From assembly GCA_030068525.1 (NCBI GenBank), contig JASJOS010000020.1, positions 1 to 64,000 of the forward strand: a stretch of DNA of 64,000 bases, written 5' to 3'. Shown one piece after another: positions 33,988-43,051 of this stretch. The DNA is from Xanthocytophaga flava (GTDB lineage: Bacteria > Bacteroidota > Bacteroidia > Cytophagales > 172606-1). The notes beneath the pieces are model-generated. The model was not told where the DNA came from. It saw nothing but the letters and a program-made list of their open reading frames with translations, and searched no databases. The position numbers and the translations under genes were made by a program. Numbering within the stretch: position 1 is the stretch's first letter; each line of letters starts with the position of its first letter.

Positions 33988-34302
33988 ATGACTACTCTAC
34001 ATTTAAAAGAAAATTCGGAACATTGTCCTGCTGAAGGCATTCTGAAGATAATTTCAGGGAAGTGGAAACCTCAGATTTTTCGTTTGGCTATACAAGGGCC
34101 ACTGCGGTTCAATAGCCTGTTGCGTCAACTACCTGGTTCCAGCAAGCAGTCTGTGGCTGTCGCTTTAAGAGAGTTGGAAGAAGCTGGACTTCTGACAAAG
34201 ACTGTAGTAAAGGAAAAACCTTTGCATATAGAGTACCATCTGTCTGAAAAAGGAGAACAGGTAACTCACATTTTTGTAAGTTTGCAACGATTTATTGGAT
34301 GA
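33988..34302 (+). CDS. HxlR-family winged-helix regulator
   Basis: The start is ATG at 33988. The longer frame from 33934 has no support. The product (104 residues) has the HxlR layout: an N-terminal Cys at residue 13 (ENSEHCPAEG), then ILKIISGKWKPQIFRLAIQG, the winged HTH with FNSLLRQLPGSSKQSVAVALRELEEAGLL, and HIEYHLSEKGEQV. The N-terminal Cys corresponds in position to the sensing Cys of YodB/HypR-type redox and electrophile sensors. Next to the divergent OYE gene it probably represses that gene until electrophiles modify the Cys. Confidence 0.9.
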   Translation: MTTLHLKENSEHCPAEGILKIISGKWKPQIFRLAIQGPLRFNSLLRQLPGSSKQSVAVALRELEEAGLLTKTVVKEKPLHIEYHLSEKGEQVTHIFVSLQRFIG

Positions 34303-34352
34303 GAGAAAATACAGATTGTATTCGGATCTGGTAAGAAGAGTAATAAATAGTC

Positions 34353-36794
34353 TTATTCTTGCCTGATTGGGAGAATAATGGAAAAGCAAGCACCTCTACC
34401 TGGCGTTCCATCTGCTTTGATATATCCCTGATGTGTTTCTACAATTTTTCGGCAGGTAGCCAAGCCGATGCCTGTACCTTCGTATTCTGTTTTGCTATGT
34501 AGGCGACGAAAAATAGCAAAGATTTGTTCTGTATATTCTGGTTCGAAGCCAATGCCATTGTCTTCTACCACTATAGAAACATAATTCTGCTCCTTATTCA
34601 GGGAGTATTTTTTTATACTGGAATCATCAACAGGTTTGGTATATATATGTATTTGAGGGCTTACTTCAGGACGGCTGAATTTAAGCGAATTGCCAATCAG
34701 GTTTAGAAACAACCTTTCAAGCTGAGAAGGAATCACCTCTACAGTCGGTAATTCAGCCAGCGTAATATGAGCACCTTTTTGCTGAATTGCCAACTCAAGA
34801 TCCTGTAGCGCATTTCGGACTATCTGATTCAGGTCTGTGCGCTCAAAAGAATATTCTGTGGGGTTGATTCGATTACTTATGCGTGAAAAATCGAGCAGAT
34901 CACTAATCAGGTGCTGCATTCGCCGAACAGCAGATTCAATCCGATCCAGGTACATAAGACCTGTTTCATCAAAAAGGGGTTGATATGTGCGGACAAGAAG
35001 ATTACAGAATGCAACGATCTTGCGCAGGGGCTCCTGAAGGTCGTGACTAGCGATATAAGCAAATTGCTCTAGTTCTGCATTGGAGTGATTGAGTTGCTCA
35101 ACCTTTTTCTCCAGTTCCATCTGAATATTTTTTAAATGGGTCACATCTGCGGTTCCTCCTATTACACGTAAGGGTTTACCTTTTGTGTCTTGCTCTACTA
35201 TTTGTAATTTATTATTTACATAGATGGTTTGCCCAGATCTTGTAATCAGTCGGTATATGGGTGAGGCAGTACGTATACCTGTTTCCTGAAAATTGGCGGA
35301 AGACTGTTCTAAAGCTGCTTTGTCTTGAGGATGAATATGTTCATAGTAAAACTGAGATGCAACGCTGGGTGTTCTTTCCTCAGGTGGATATTCCAGTAAT
35401 TCCCAAAGCCCGTTTGACCAGGTTACTTCGTTTTTTTGTATATCCCATAACCAGCTACCTGAACGTGTAAGATGTTCAGCTGTAGAAAGTAATTCTTCGT
35501 TCTCCCGTAATTTCTGTAGTACTTTACGTTCGGCTGTAATATCAACAGTAGTGCCATAAATTCTTTCCAGCTTCCCTTCTGTATCATATACTGGTACGCC
35601 ACGACTTCGTAACCATCGTTCAGGAGTGCCATGTCTCGGACGAAACTCGATCTCATACGTTTGCCTGTTTACAATAGCTTTTTCCATTACTTGTAAGGTA
35701 TGTGCAGTATCTCTGGGATCAACAAGTGTCAGCGAATGCTCATAGGTTAGTTTGTATCTCCATTCTTCTGGATCCAACCCAAATAGCAATAGAGTACCAT
35801 CCGACCACATTATTTTATTGGTCACTGCACTCCACTCCCAGCTCCCAAAGCCAAAAGTCCGTTCATTTTCATGAAGTAATTTTTCAATCTTATTTAGATT
35901 GTTGGCCATTTGACGTTCTTCTGTTATATCAGAGGTACTACCCAACACAACAACAGGCCTATTATCTGCATCTTTAAGAATACGGACTTGTTCCAACAAA
36001 ACTCTATGTTCTCCATTTCTTCGTACCATAATCCATTCTCCCTGATAATCTTCTCCTTTAGCCAGATTGGTATGGGCTTCATCCCAAAGCTTTTGACGTT
36101 CTTCCGGACGCACATGAGAGAAAATCAGTTCCAGCGTAATGATATTCGGACGAGTTGAAGGATCCGAGTAACCAAAAATATGATACATACCTTCTGTCCA
36201 GCCAATGCGGCCTGTAGGCAAATGCATCTGCCAGGTTCCAAAATGGCGCATACGTTCTGCCTCCGCCATCAATATTTCACTATCCCATTGAATTTCATAA
36301 CCATCACTTACTTGAGTGTACGTAATACTTTGGGTTTCCTGTGTTATTTCCTGAGAAAGGCATAGCAAGATATGAGGATTGCCATTGGCATCTGTTTCAA
36401 ATACAGTAAATTGTGTTTGCAGTATTTTTTCCGAACCATTTTTATGCCTAATCCTTAAGTTTAAGGGTTGAGGTTTATGGTCTATTCCATCTCGTATGGA
36501 GAGTTGGATAAGAGGCAAGATGTACTCTCTGGGAGTAGCAGGCGTAAGAAGCGAAAGAAGTGTCTTTTTCTCTTTTTGAAGTTCTTGAAATGTATAACCT
36601 AAAAGAGATGAAATGTGATCACTGACATATAGAAATTCGAAAGTAGCTGCATTATGTAAATGAACCATCTGAGAGGAGATATTTCCAAATGCACGGGCAT
36701 AAGCCAATACCTGCTGAGAAACAGTATTACTGGAGATACCATCATATCTACTCTCCATGTGTGGCATGGGAGGTTCTTCCTGGCTGTGGTTCAT
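34353..36794 (-). CDS. Cytoplasmic multi-PAS sensor histidine kinase
   Basis: There are four PAS domains (about 30-155, 190-300, 315-430 and 440-560), each with the FGYS/LDPEE/LEYPPEE-type core and PAC-like tail. A HisKA follows with the phosphoacceptor in YIASHDLQEPLRK (about residue 595). A HATPase has N box LIGNSLKFSRPE and G boxes VEDNGIGFEP, EGTGIGLATCRKIVE. No TM segment is present, so the kinase is soluble and senses cytoplasmic signals such as redox, light or small ligands. No response regulator is adjacent. It is a single gene. Confidence 0.93.
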   Translation of the reverse strand: MNHSQEEPPMPHMESRYDGISSNTVSQQVLAYARAFGNISSQMVHLHNAATFEFLYVSDHISSLLGYTFQELQKEKKTLLSLLTPATPREYILPLIQLSIRDGIDHKPQPLNLRIRHKNGSEKILQTQFTVFETDANGNPHILLCLSQEITQETQSITYTQVSDGYEIQWDSEILMAEAERMRHFGTWQMHLPTGRIGWTEGMYHIFGYSDPSTRPNIITLELIFSHVRPEERQKLWDEAHTNLAKGEDYQGEWIMVRRNGEHRVLLEQVRILKDADNRPVVVLGSTSDITEERQMANNLNKIEKLLHENERTFGFGSWEWSAVTNKIMWSDGTLLLFGLDPEEWRYKLTYEHSLTLVDPRDTAHTLQVMEKAIVNRQTYEIEFRPRHGTPERWLRSRGVPVYDTEGKLERIYGTTVDITAERKVLQKLRENEELLSTAEHLTRSGSWLWDIQKNEVTWSNGLWELLEYPPEERTPSVASQFYYEHIHPQDKAALEQSSANFQETGIRTASPIYRLITRSGQTIYVNNKLQIVEQDTKGKPLRVIGGTADVTHLKNIQMELEKKVEQLNHSNAELEQFAYIASHDLQEPLRKIVAFCNLLVRTYQPLFDETGLMYLDRIESAVRRMQHLISDLLDFSRISNRINPTEYSFERTDLNQIVRNALQDLELAIQQKGAHITLAELPTVEVIPSQLERLFLNLIGNSLKFSRPEVSPQIHIYTKPVDDSSIKKYSLNKEQNYVSIVVEDNGIGFEPEYTEQIFAIFRRLHSKTEYEGTGIGLATCRKIVETHQGYIKADGTPGRGACFSIILPIRQE

Positions 36795-37191
36795 AAAAAA
36801 GTTTGCCGGATAGATGCAAAATCAACACTATACAATACAACTGGGTCATTCAGAAGCAGACCAGATAACTGGTAGATAAATTGTAATCCAGTGTGTCCAT
36901 AGATTTATTATCAGCTTCTGATTGTATGCTTTATAAAGGGTGGTTTCAATACAAGGTGGCTAATATATAAGAAATGTAAGTGACTGCAAACCGAAACCTG
37001 AAAATGCTGTAATAAGGATAAATGTTATTTGTCTTGACAAATAGTAGTGAGTATATAGCTTCTTGACTGAGAAGAGAGCTTTATTGAAATTTATGTAGAG
37101 ACGCGAAATAATTACTATAATTATATAAACTGGCAATTAATCGAAATTTCTGTGGTCATCAGATGATCAATGTGATTGGATTAGTATAATT
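36795..37191. other. 397-bp intergenic region with an 18-bp palindrome
   Basis: No gene is visible. At 37026-37043 TATTTGTC-TT-GACAAATA is a perfect inverted repeat, which resembles a dimeric operator. It lies about 230 bp upstream of the histidine kinase start. No clear promoter motif is present around it. Confidence 0.5.
37026..37043. promoter_or_regulatory. Operator-like palindrome
   Basis: TATTTGTC and GACAAATA are separated by TT. The dyad is perfect and fits a TetR- or Crp-size site. The regulated gene is unclear; the histidine kinase is the nearest start. Confidence 0.3.
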
Positions 37192-37854
37192 CTATTTGAA
37201 AAAGATAATGTTGCATTTTGGAAGCCATACTCTGATCTGTGCAATATCTTCTATTTTGAGAGGATTGCCAGAGAGGTGTAGTACTATCAATTGAGTAAGT
37301 TGTTTGATCTCTTCTGGCAAAGATCTGAGTTGATTATTTTGTAAATTAAGTGTCTTCATATATTGGAGTTTTGCAATCTCAGAGGATACTTCCTGTAGTT
37401 TATTTCCTTCCAGATTTAAATTTTCCAACGTAATAAGTTTGAAAAGATGTTTAGGTAAGCCATTTAACTGATTTTTAGCTAGATCTAGTGTTTTTAAATT
37501 GGTTAATACTTCTAATTCCATAGGAAGATCTTTGATATAATTATCTGACAGATATAGTTCTGTAAGCTGATTCATATGTCTGATCTGAACAGGTATTTCA
37601 GAAATGTACAATGACGAGAGACCTAGTATATGCGTTGAATAAGTAATTTTGAACTGATTAACCAATGATATTTCCCAAGCCTGATAACCTACCCCTGTCA
37701 TCATCCATTCATAAAGGATTTCTGTATCTGCTATGAATTCACAAATGTCGATTTCCAGCGATTTAGCTATTTCAATGCCTAGCTCTATAGATGCATTTTG
37801 TCCAGATTGTAGTAGTCGAAGCACATTTTCTTTTTCCTGTGTTGTATATAACAT
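37192..37854 (-). CDS. Leucine-rich-repeat protein
   Basis: The ATG at 37854 (MLYTTQEKENVLRLLQSG) is preferred; the longer frame from 37935 has no support. The first about 90 residues form helices with QNASIELGIEIAKSLEI. The C-terminal part has about five 23-residue LRRs such as LTELYLSDNYIKDLPMELEVL, LKTLDLAKNQLNGLPKHLFKL and MKTLNLQNNQLRSLPEEIKQL. LRRs bind proteins or other ligands. There is no signal peptide or TM segment. It is the last gene of the sugar-transfer run, 99 bp behind the ACP-like gene, so a role in coordinating or scaffolding that pathway is possible but unproven. Confidence 0.82.
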   Translation of the reverse strand: MLYTTQEKENVLRLLQSGQNASIELGIEIAKSLEIDICEFIADTEILYEWMMTGVGYQAWEISLVNQFKITYSTHILGLSSLYISEIPVQIRHMNQLTELYLSDNYIKDLPMELEVLTNLKTLDLAKNQLNGLPKHLFKLITLENLNLEGNKLQEVSSEIAKLQYMKTLNLQNNQLRSLPEEIKQLTQLIVLHLSGNPLKIEDIAQIRVWLPKCNIIFFK

Positions 37855-37953
37855 ACATTTCTCTATTTGGCGGGCATTACATAAAGTGAATTTATTGGAT
37901 AGAAAAAAGCACAGATACAAATCTGTGCTGGGCATATATAAATGAAGATCGGT

Positions 37954-38220
37954 TTAATTAGACCACTCATGAAAATGATGTTGCTGAGAGTAATGCCAGT
38001 CTGTATGTTTAATTAAGTCTGATACAGTTCCAATAGAATGAATCTCCTCTTCAGAGAATTCGATGCCAAACTCCCTTTCAATATATAATAGTAGTTCCAG
38101 TTTTTCCATTGGACTTAATCCCAATTTATTGAAATTATACTCTGGATTAACACGTGTTTGGCGAATAAGGAAATGATGCTGTAGGTTATACTCAACCCGA
38201 TCTTTAATCACTTGTATCAT
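37954..38220 (-). CDS. Acyl-carrier-protein-like protein lacking the phosphopantetheine serine
   Basis: The 88-residue protein aligns with ACPs from NFNKLGLSPMEKLELLLYIEREFGIEFSEEEI onward, which matches the canonical LG-x-DSL-helix II pattern. The usual Asp-Ser-Leu is Ser36-Pro37-Met38, so the 4'-phosphopantetheine attachment Ser is replaced by Pro. The rest of the four-helix body and the acidic helix II are retained. The protein therefore cannot carry an acyl group in the standard way and may act as a structural or regulatory adaptor. It is the fifth gene of the epimerase/ArnT/GT2/flippase run. A C-terminal HYSQQHHFHEW tail is unusual. Confidence 0.78.
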   Translation of the reverse strand: MIQVIKDRVEYNLQHHFLIRQTRVNPEYNFNKLGLSPMEKLELLLYIEREFGIEFSEEEIHSIGTVSDLIKHTDWHYSQQHHFHEWSN

Positions 38221-38282
38221 AGTTTTATAAGTTAGGTATTACTATTAATTCTATTAGACAATTAAAAGTTAATTTTATACGG

Positions 38283-39218
38283 TTATTTATCAGAAATAAT
38301 TTGCTCAATGGACACTGTATTATGTAAAGGATTGTTTTTCATTGTTTGAATGGGGAAACCTGTTTTTAGGAATATACCTGTTAGCGAACTTATAGTTGTA
38401 ATAGCAAAGAATAAAAGTGTTAGAGATATCATTTTTTCTGAGTCGACTGGCAGATACTGACTTCCCAGCATACCCACAACTTCCCGAGCCCCTATACCTG
38501 CAATGGTAATTGGTAATACTGCCATAATTGATGATAACAGAAATAAAAATACATACTCTACATAATATGAATGAATATCCAGTGCCTGAACAATAAAGAG
38601 CGCACATGTGACCTGCAAAATCTGAACCAACATTCCCAGTAAATTGGTAATATGATATACTTTAGTAAAATCCTTGAAAAAGAATTGTACCAGCGTTTGC
38701 CCTCCCAGATAAAAAGCTATCTGGCCTACTACCAATAGTAACAGATACCATGAATCTATAAAACCCATTTTTATCAGAAGCAGACAAAGTAGCAGTTGAA
38801 GCGGAAATAATCCGCTTATTCTATCAAGAATTGTGGCAGAGATTAGCTTCTTGTAAGAAATCGACTGATCCTTTCCCAACAACCATACTTTATATCCATC
38901 GCCACCTATACCTCCGGGAAGCAACAGGTTGTAAAACATGCCTGTATAATAGAGTTTCAGATTATAAGTTGATGAAAGTCGCAACCCTATGGCATCCCAG
39001 TAATACTGCAAACGCAAGGCACTAACAATCTTTGAAGCGTTAAAAAGCACAAATGCCCCAAACATCCAGCCAAAATGGACTGTTTGAACGATCTGCCAGA
39101 TTTGCTGCCAGGATATTTTTAAAGATACCAGATAGAGTGCAGCGCTTGTCAGACTAACCTTAAGCAGTAACTTGAGCCATGATTTCACTGGCGTTTCTTC
39201 TTTCTTTGCTGACTCCAT
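38283..39218 (-). CDS. Lysylphosphatidylglycerol synthase-type transmembrane protein (possible flippase)
   Basis: The 311-residue multi-pass protein has about eight hydrophobic segments and the family motifs RLQYYWDAIGL, LLLPGGIGGDGYKVWLLGK and PITIAGIGAREVVGML, matching the LPG_synthase_TM/UPF0104 group. Related proteins move or support polyprenyl-linked sugars or lipids across the inner membrane. Its start lies inside the GT2 gene, overlapping by 59 nt, and the first TM helix begins in the overlap, so the overlap is real and suggests translational coupling. Confidence 0.82.
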   Translation of the reverse strand: MESAKKEETPVKSWLKLLLKVSLTSAALYLVSLKISWQQIWQIVQTVHFGWMFGAFVLFNASKIVSALRLQYYWDAIGLRLSSTYNLKLYYTGMFYNLLLPGGIGGDGYKVWLLGKDQSISYKKLISATILDRISGLFPLQLLLCLLLIKMGFIDSWYLLLLVVGQIAFYLGGQTLVQFFFKDFTKVYHITNLLGMLVQILQVTCALFIVQALDIHSYYVEYVFLFLLSSIMAVLPITIAGIGAREVVGMLGSQYLPVDSEKMISLTLLFFAITTISSLTGIFLKTGFPIQTMKNNPLHNTVSIEQIISDK

Positions 39219-40164
39219 CTATCTGTTGAACAGTATAAATTCTCTTAATTGTGTAATTAGACTTATGTTGAGATTCATAATACGTTCGCATTTGTATCTC
39301 TGCCATAAATCCAAAAGTGATCAATTGTAATCCGCCAAGCAGGAGTACAACTGTTAGTGTAAGCAAAGGTCTACCACCAATATCATTACCCATAAGCTTT
39401 ACAAACAACAGATATAATCCCAAGCCTATACCCGAAAAGAATGAAAGAATACCAGGAGGGCCAAACAAATGCATTGGTCTGGAAAAATATTTCTGAAAAA
39501 ACAGAATCAGCAAAAGGTCACTCATTACTTTAAATGTACGACCTAAGCCATACTTGGATTTACCATGAATACGAGGATGATGCTTTACTGCTACTTCCCG
39601 CATATAAGCACCCTGCATTTTGGCCAGCACAGGTATAAACCGATGCAGCTCGCCATATAATCCCAGGTTTTTCGCGATCTCTTTTCGAAACAATTTTAGT
39701 GTACATCCATAATCCTGCAGATAAACCCCTGTGAGTTTGCGGATCAGGGCATTGGCAATTTTGCTGGGAAGCTTGCGTAGTAAAGCTCCATCCTGTCTGT
39801 TTTTACGATAACCAGCAACCAATTCCCAACCTTCGTCTTCTGCCATTTGTAGAAGCATCGGAATATCCGAGGGATTATTTTGCAGATCTCCATCAAGCGT
39901 AACTATATATTCTCCCTGAGCTTGGTGAATACCTGCTGCCATAGCTGTGGACTGTCCATAATTGCGTTGTAGCACCAAAGTATGTACTCTTTCACTGGCG
40001 AATTGTTGTATTCTTCGTATGGTAGCATCTGTTGAACCATCATCTACCAGAATGACTTCATAGTTAATTCCGTCCAGATTCTGATAAATACTTTTGAGCA
40101 AAGGCTCTATATTGTCTTCTTCATTGAGAAGTGTAATGACTAATGATAGTTTAATCTGTGACAT
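39160..40164 (-). CDS. Polyprenyl-phosphate glycosyltransferase, GT2 (ArnC/DPM1-like)
   Basis: The N-terminal GT-A domain carries LVITLLNEEDNIEPLLKSI and the DxD motif VTLDGDLQNN, followed by QDYGCTLKLFRKEI. Two C-terminal TM helices (about 235-300) anchor it. This is the architecture of ArnC, PmrF, RgtE and DPM synthases, which load a sugar from a nucleotide donor onto undecaprenyl or dodecaprenyl phosphate. It follows the ArnT-like gene by 14 bp in the same operon. Given the epimerase upstream, the sugar may be a uronic acid such as GalA. That is an inference. Confidence 0.9.
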   Translation of the reverse strand: MSQIKLSLVITLLNEEDNIEPLLKSIYQNLDGINYEVILVDDGSTDATIRRIQQFASERVHTLVLQRNYGQSTAMAAGIHQAQGEYIVTLDGDLQNNPSDIPMLLQMAEDEGWELVAGYRKNRQDGALLRKLPSKIANALIRKLTGVYLQDYGCTLKLFRKEIAKNLGLYGELHRFIPVLAKMQGAYMREVAVKHHPRIHGKSKYGLGRTFKVMSDLLLILFFQKYFSRPMHLFGPPGILSFFSGIGLGLYLLFVKLMGNDIGGRPLLTLTVVLLLGGLQLITFGFMAEIQMRTYYESQHKSNYTIKRIYTVQQIDGVSKERRNASEIMAQVTA

Positions 40165-40178
40165 GTGTGAATAGGTTA

Positions 40179-41861
40179 TTATCTACCTTGATTGGTTGTT
40201 AACTGAGGCAGATTTAGTTGTTCGGGTGTTATCTCTCTTTGTTCTTTCTGTAGTAGTACAGTAGTGGGAGATTCAAATGTATCTCTGCGCCTTTTAAGTA
40301 CTTTCCAATGAGCAATGTCCGTTAGTTCATTCATAAACTCTTCTCTGCTAATAACAATTGCATTGGGATGCTGTCGTAAGAAAAGACTGAGTTCTTTTGG
40401 ATCATGCATTACAGGTATTGAACGTTTCAGGTAATAGACATAGGCTGGATTGAATAACTTAAATCCCACAACAGTTTGTTGATCAGGTAATAGTCTGAGT
40501 GTCTGAGCTACAGGATTTTCTTTGTCTACTTTAGGATAGGCATACCCAAACAAAACAACGATGGTAACCAGAAAAGAAATAACAACTGCATGATAGGCTA
40601 TTGAAAGATTGTTTCGATTATAATAGACCCAAGCTGTAGCTGCTCCTAGTGGGAAAGTAAGGAATAAGAATGCTAACCAAGCTAGATGTTTTAAAGATGC
40701 ATCCTGTTGCAAAACAATGTATATACCTATAGGCAGGATGAACATGAGTATGAGATAAACAATCAAACCTGCTTTAAACTTTTGGTATTGTCTGGTAGTT
40801 ACTACAAAATCCAGAAAATAGGCTATCAGAATAGCTGCAAAGGGATAAGCCGGAACTGTGTAATTAGGTAGTTTAGTGCTGGAGATCATAAAGAACCCTG
40901 TAATAACACTTACCACTAACAAAGAGAACAATAATACTTCATTGTTTTTGCGTTGCTTCCAGGCAAGCAGAAAGCTCTGAGGCAGAAATACAGAAAAAGG
41001 CAGCAATCCTACCAGTACATATAGAATAGTTATCAAAAAGATGCCTCCATGGCCTTCCATCGAAGCGGTATATCTGGATAGGTTGTGTTTCAGAAAAAAT
41101 CCTTCAGTCCATTCTCCTTGTGTCTGAATATGAACAGCAATGTACCAAGGTAAAGCAATTAGCAAAACAAGCAACAAACCTGGGATAATATGAAATTTGC
41201 TGAGAATAGATAACTTCAGTTTTCCATCTGAAAAATGAATGTCACCTTTCAAAATCAGAAAAAGCAAAATAATTAATCCTGGTAATAGCAGTCCTACAGG
41301 ACCTTTGGAAAGGATGCTTAATCCAATACCTATATAAAATAACAAAAATCCATTTCTGCTTTTGCTGTGATGTGTCTGTATCTGTGAATAGCCATAAAAG
41401 AAACTCATCAGCGAAAAGCTCATTAGCATAATCAGATAAGGATCAGGCACTGACATCCGGAACTGGATAGATACATGGACTGAAGCCAGAAGTATGGTCG
41501 CTGCAATCCAGGCAGTACGTGTGTTGAAATATTTCTGCGTGAATCGATAGGTGGATAGTATAGTAATAACACCACATGCCAGCGAAAAGAAACGCGCAGC
41601 AAACTCATTTACTCCCAGTACTTTATACGCTATCATCATTCCATAATAATGAAGAGGAGGCTTATCTGTGCGTAGTTCTCCGTTAAATGTTGGCACAATC
41701 CAATCATTTCTCTGCAACATTTCACGTGCACACTCTGCATTTTTCGTTTCGTCCAGCCCATATAGCATTAACTCACCAGCATTGAAACCAAAGATTACTA
41801 TAGATAGCAGCAATAGTATCCAATAGAGATTATGTATTTGTGTAGATAGTGTTCTTTTCAT
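40179..41861 (-). CDS. ArnT-like GT39 polyprenyl-sugar transferase
   Basis: The 560-residue membrane protein begins with a TM segment, then the periplasmic loop LDETKNAECAREMLQRNDWIVPTFNGELRTDKPPLHYY. This carries the DE and KPPL signature of ArnT/PMT-type GT-C enzymes. About 11 TM helices follow, and the C-terminus is a soluble domain. Such enzymes move a sugar from a polyprenyl phosphate onto lipid A, other lipids or proteins in the periplasm. The GT2 that makes the lipid-linked donor is 14 bp downstream. The acceptor cannot be read from sequence. Confidence 0.9.
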   Translation of the reverse strand: MKRTLSTQIHNLYWILLLLSIVIFGFNAGELMLYGLDETKNAECAREMLQRNDWIVPTFNGELRTDKPPLHYYGMMIAYKVLGVNEFAARFFSLACGVITILSTYRFTQKYFNTRTAWIAATILLASVHVSIQFRMSVPDPYLIMLMSFSLMSFFYGYSQIQTHHSKSRNGFLLFYIGIGLSILSKGPVGLLLPGLIILLFLILKGDIHFSDGKLKLSILSKFHIIPGLLLVLLIALPWYIAVHIQTQGEWTEGFFLKHNLSRYTASMEGHGGIFLITILYVLVGLLPFSVFLPQSFLLAWKQRKNNEVLLFSLLVVSVITGFFMISSTKLPNYTVPAYPFAAILIAYFLDFVVTTRQYQKFKAGLIVYLILMFILPIGIYIVLQQDASLKHLAWLAFLFLTFPLGAATAWVYYNRNNLSIAYHAVVISFLVTIVVLFGYAYPKVDKENPVAQTLRLLPDQQTVVGFKLFNPAYVYYLKRSIPVMHDPKELSLFLRQHPNAIVISREEFMNELTDIAHWKVLKRRRDTFESPTTVLLQKEQREITPEQLNLPQLTTNQGR

Positions 41862-41953
41862 AACTCATTCGTTTTTAGATTATTATAGATAGGAGTTTGG
41901 CTGCAATAAGATTGCCGAAACCCCTATCTTTTAGAGTTATCACTTGTATACTA

Positions 41954-42961
41954 TCAAAATGCAAGGTTGAATGAATCATGTTCCTGAATATGATTATGAC
42001 CTAGCTTCCAGTCTACAAAATGTTGAATACCTTCTGCAATACTGGTATGAGCACGGTAACCCAGTTTAGTACGCGCTTTGGCTATATCTGCAAATGTCTG
42101 AGGTACATCTCCAGGTTGTTCTGGCAGATAATCAATCATGGCTTCCATATGAAGTGCCTGTTCCAAATGGGTAACCATATGTTTTAAAGAGATGGGTTGT
42201 CCACTGCCTAAATTAAATATTTCGTAGGGGCTGTCCTGATAATCTATTGCCAGTCTGATTCCTTCTACGATATCTTCTACATAGGTATAATCACGGGATG
42301 TATCGCCTGTACCATATAATGGAACAGGTTGATGTTGTTGAATCAACTCGGTAAACTTATGAATAGCCAGGTCTGGACGCTGACGTGGTCCATATACTGT
42401 AAAGAAACGTAAGGCTACAAATCGGATACCATATAAGTGTGCATAAACTTGTCCGATTACTTCTCCGGAAAGCTTGCTGGATGCATAAGGGCTGATCGGC
42501 ATAGTTTCCAGATCTTCTTCTGCCCATGGAATTCGTGGATTTGTACCATAGACACTGCTCGAAGAAGCAAAAATAAACTGGGGTATATCAAAGTTCCGGG
42601 CAATCTCCAGCATACTGAGTGTACCCATTACATTGGTCTGGTAATATTCTTGGGTAGTCTGAAGGCTGCCTCTGACCCCTGCTTTTGCTGCCAGATGAAT
42701 AATAGCATCAAAAGGCATATGAGAAAAACGACTTTTTTCAATACGCTTTACTACTACATCATGTTGTGATATGTCTTCATCAAGTAAAACAACACGAGGG
42801 TCATCTATAAATGATTCAATGTTATTTAATTTCTGCAAAACAGGGTAATAGGAATCAAAATTGTCAATGCAGGTAATATGTATATCTGCCTGAGTAAGGA
42901 GTTTTTCAATCAGATGACTACCTATAAATCCAGCACCTCCGGTAATCAGATAATGTTTCAT
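41954..42961 (-). CDS. NAD-dependent sugar epimerase, UDP-glucuronate 4-epimerase-like
   Basis: The protein has ITGGAGFIGSHLIEKLL (Rossmann GxxGxxG), SSSVYG and the catalytic YASSK (YxxxK) of extended SDR sugar epimerases. The C-terminal half has VALRFFTVYGPRQRPDLAIHKF, shared with UDP-glucuronate 4-epimerases and related enzymes. It probably produces UDP-GalA or a similar UDP-sugar for the neighbouring GT2 and ArnT-like proteins. It is the first of six closely spaced genes on the minus strand. Exact specificity (GlcA, Glc or GlcNAc) is not certain. Confidence 0.87.
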   Translation of the reverse strand: MKHYLITGGAGFIGSHLIEKLLTQADIHITCIDNFDSYYPVLQKLNNIESFIDDPRVVLLDEDISQHDVVVKRIEKSRFSHMPFDAIIHLAAKAGVRGSLQTTQEYYQTNVMGTLSMLEIARNFDIPQFIFASSSSVYGTNPRIPWAEEDLETMPISPYASSKLSGEVIGQVYAHLYGIRFVALRFFTVYGPRQRPDLAIHKFTELIQQHQPVPLYGTGDTSRDYTYVEDIVEGIRLAIDYQDSPYEIFNLGSGQPISLKHMVTHLEQALHMEAMIDYLPEQPGDVPQTFADIAKARTKLGYRAHTSIAEGIQHFVDWKLGHNHIQEHDSFNLAF

Positions 42962-43051
42962 AACGAAAAAAGTTTTGTATGGTAGATTGTCTCACATCTA
43001 CAGGTTATAAGGTTTGGTTAGTTGAGTTTGTATAGTATAGAGGATTGAAAA

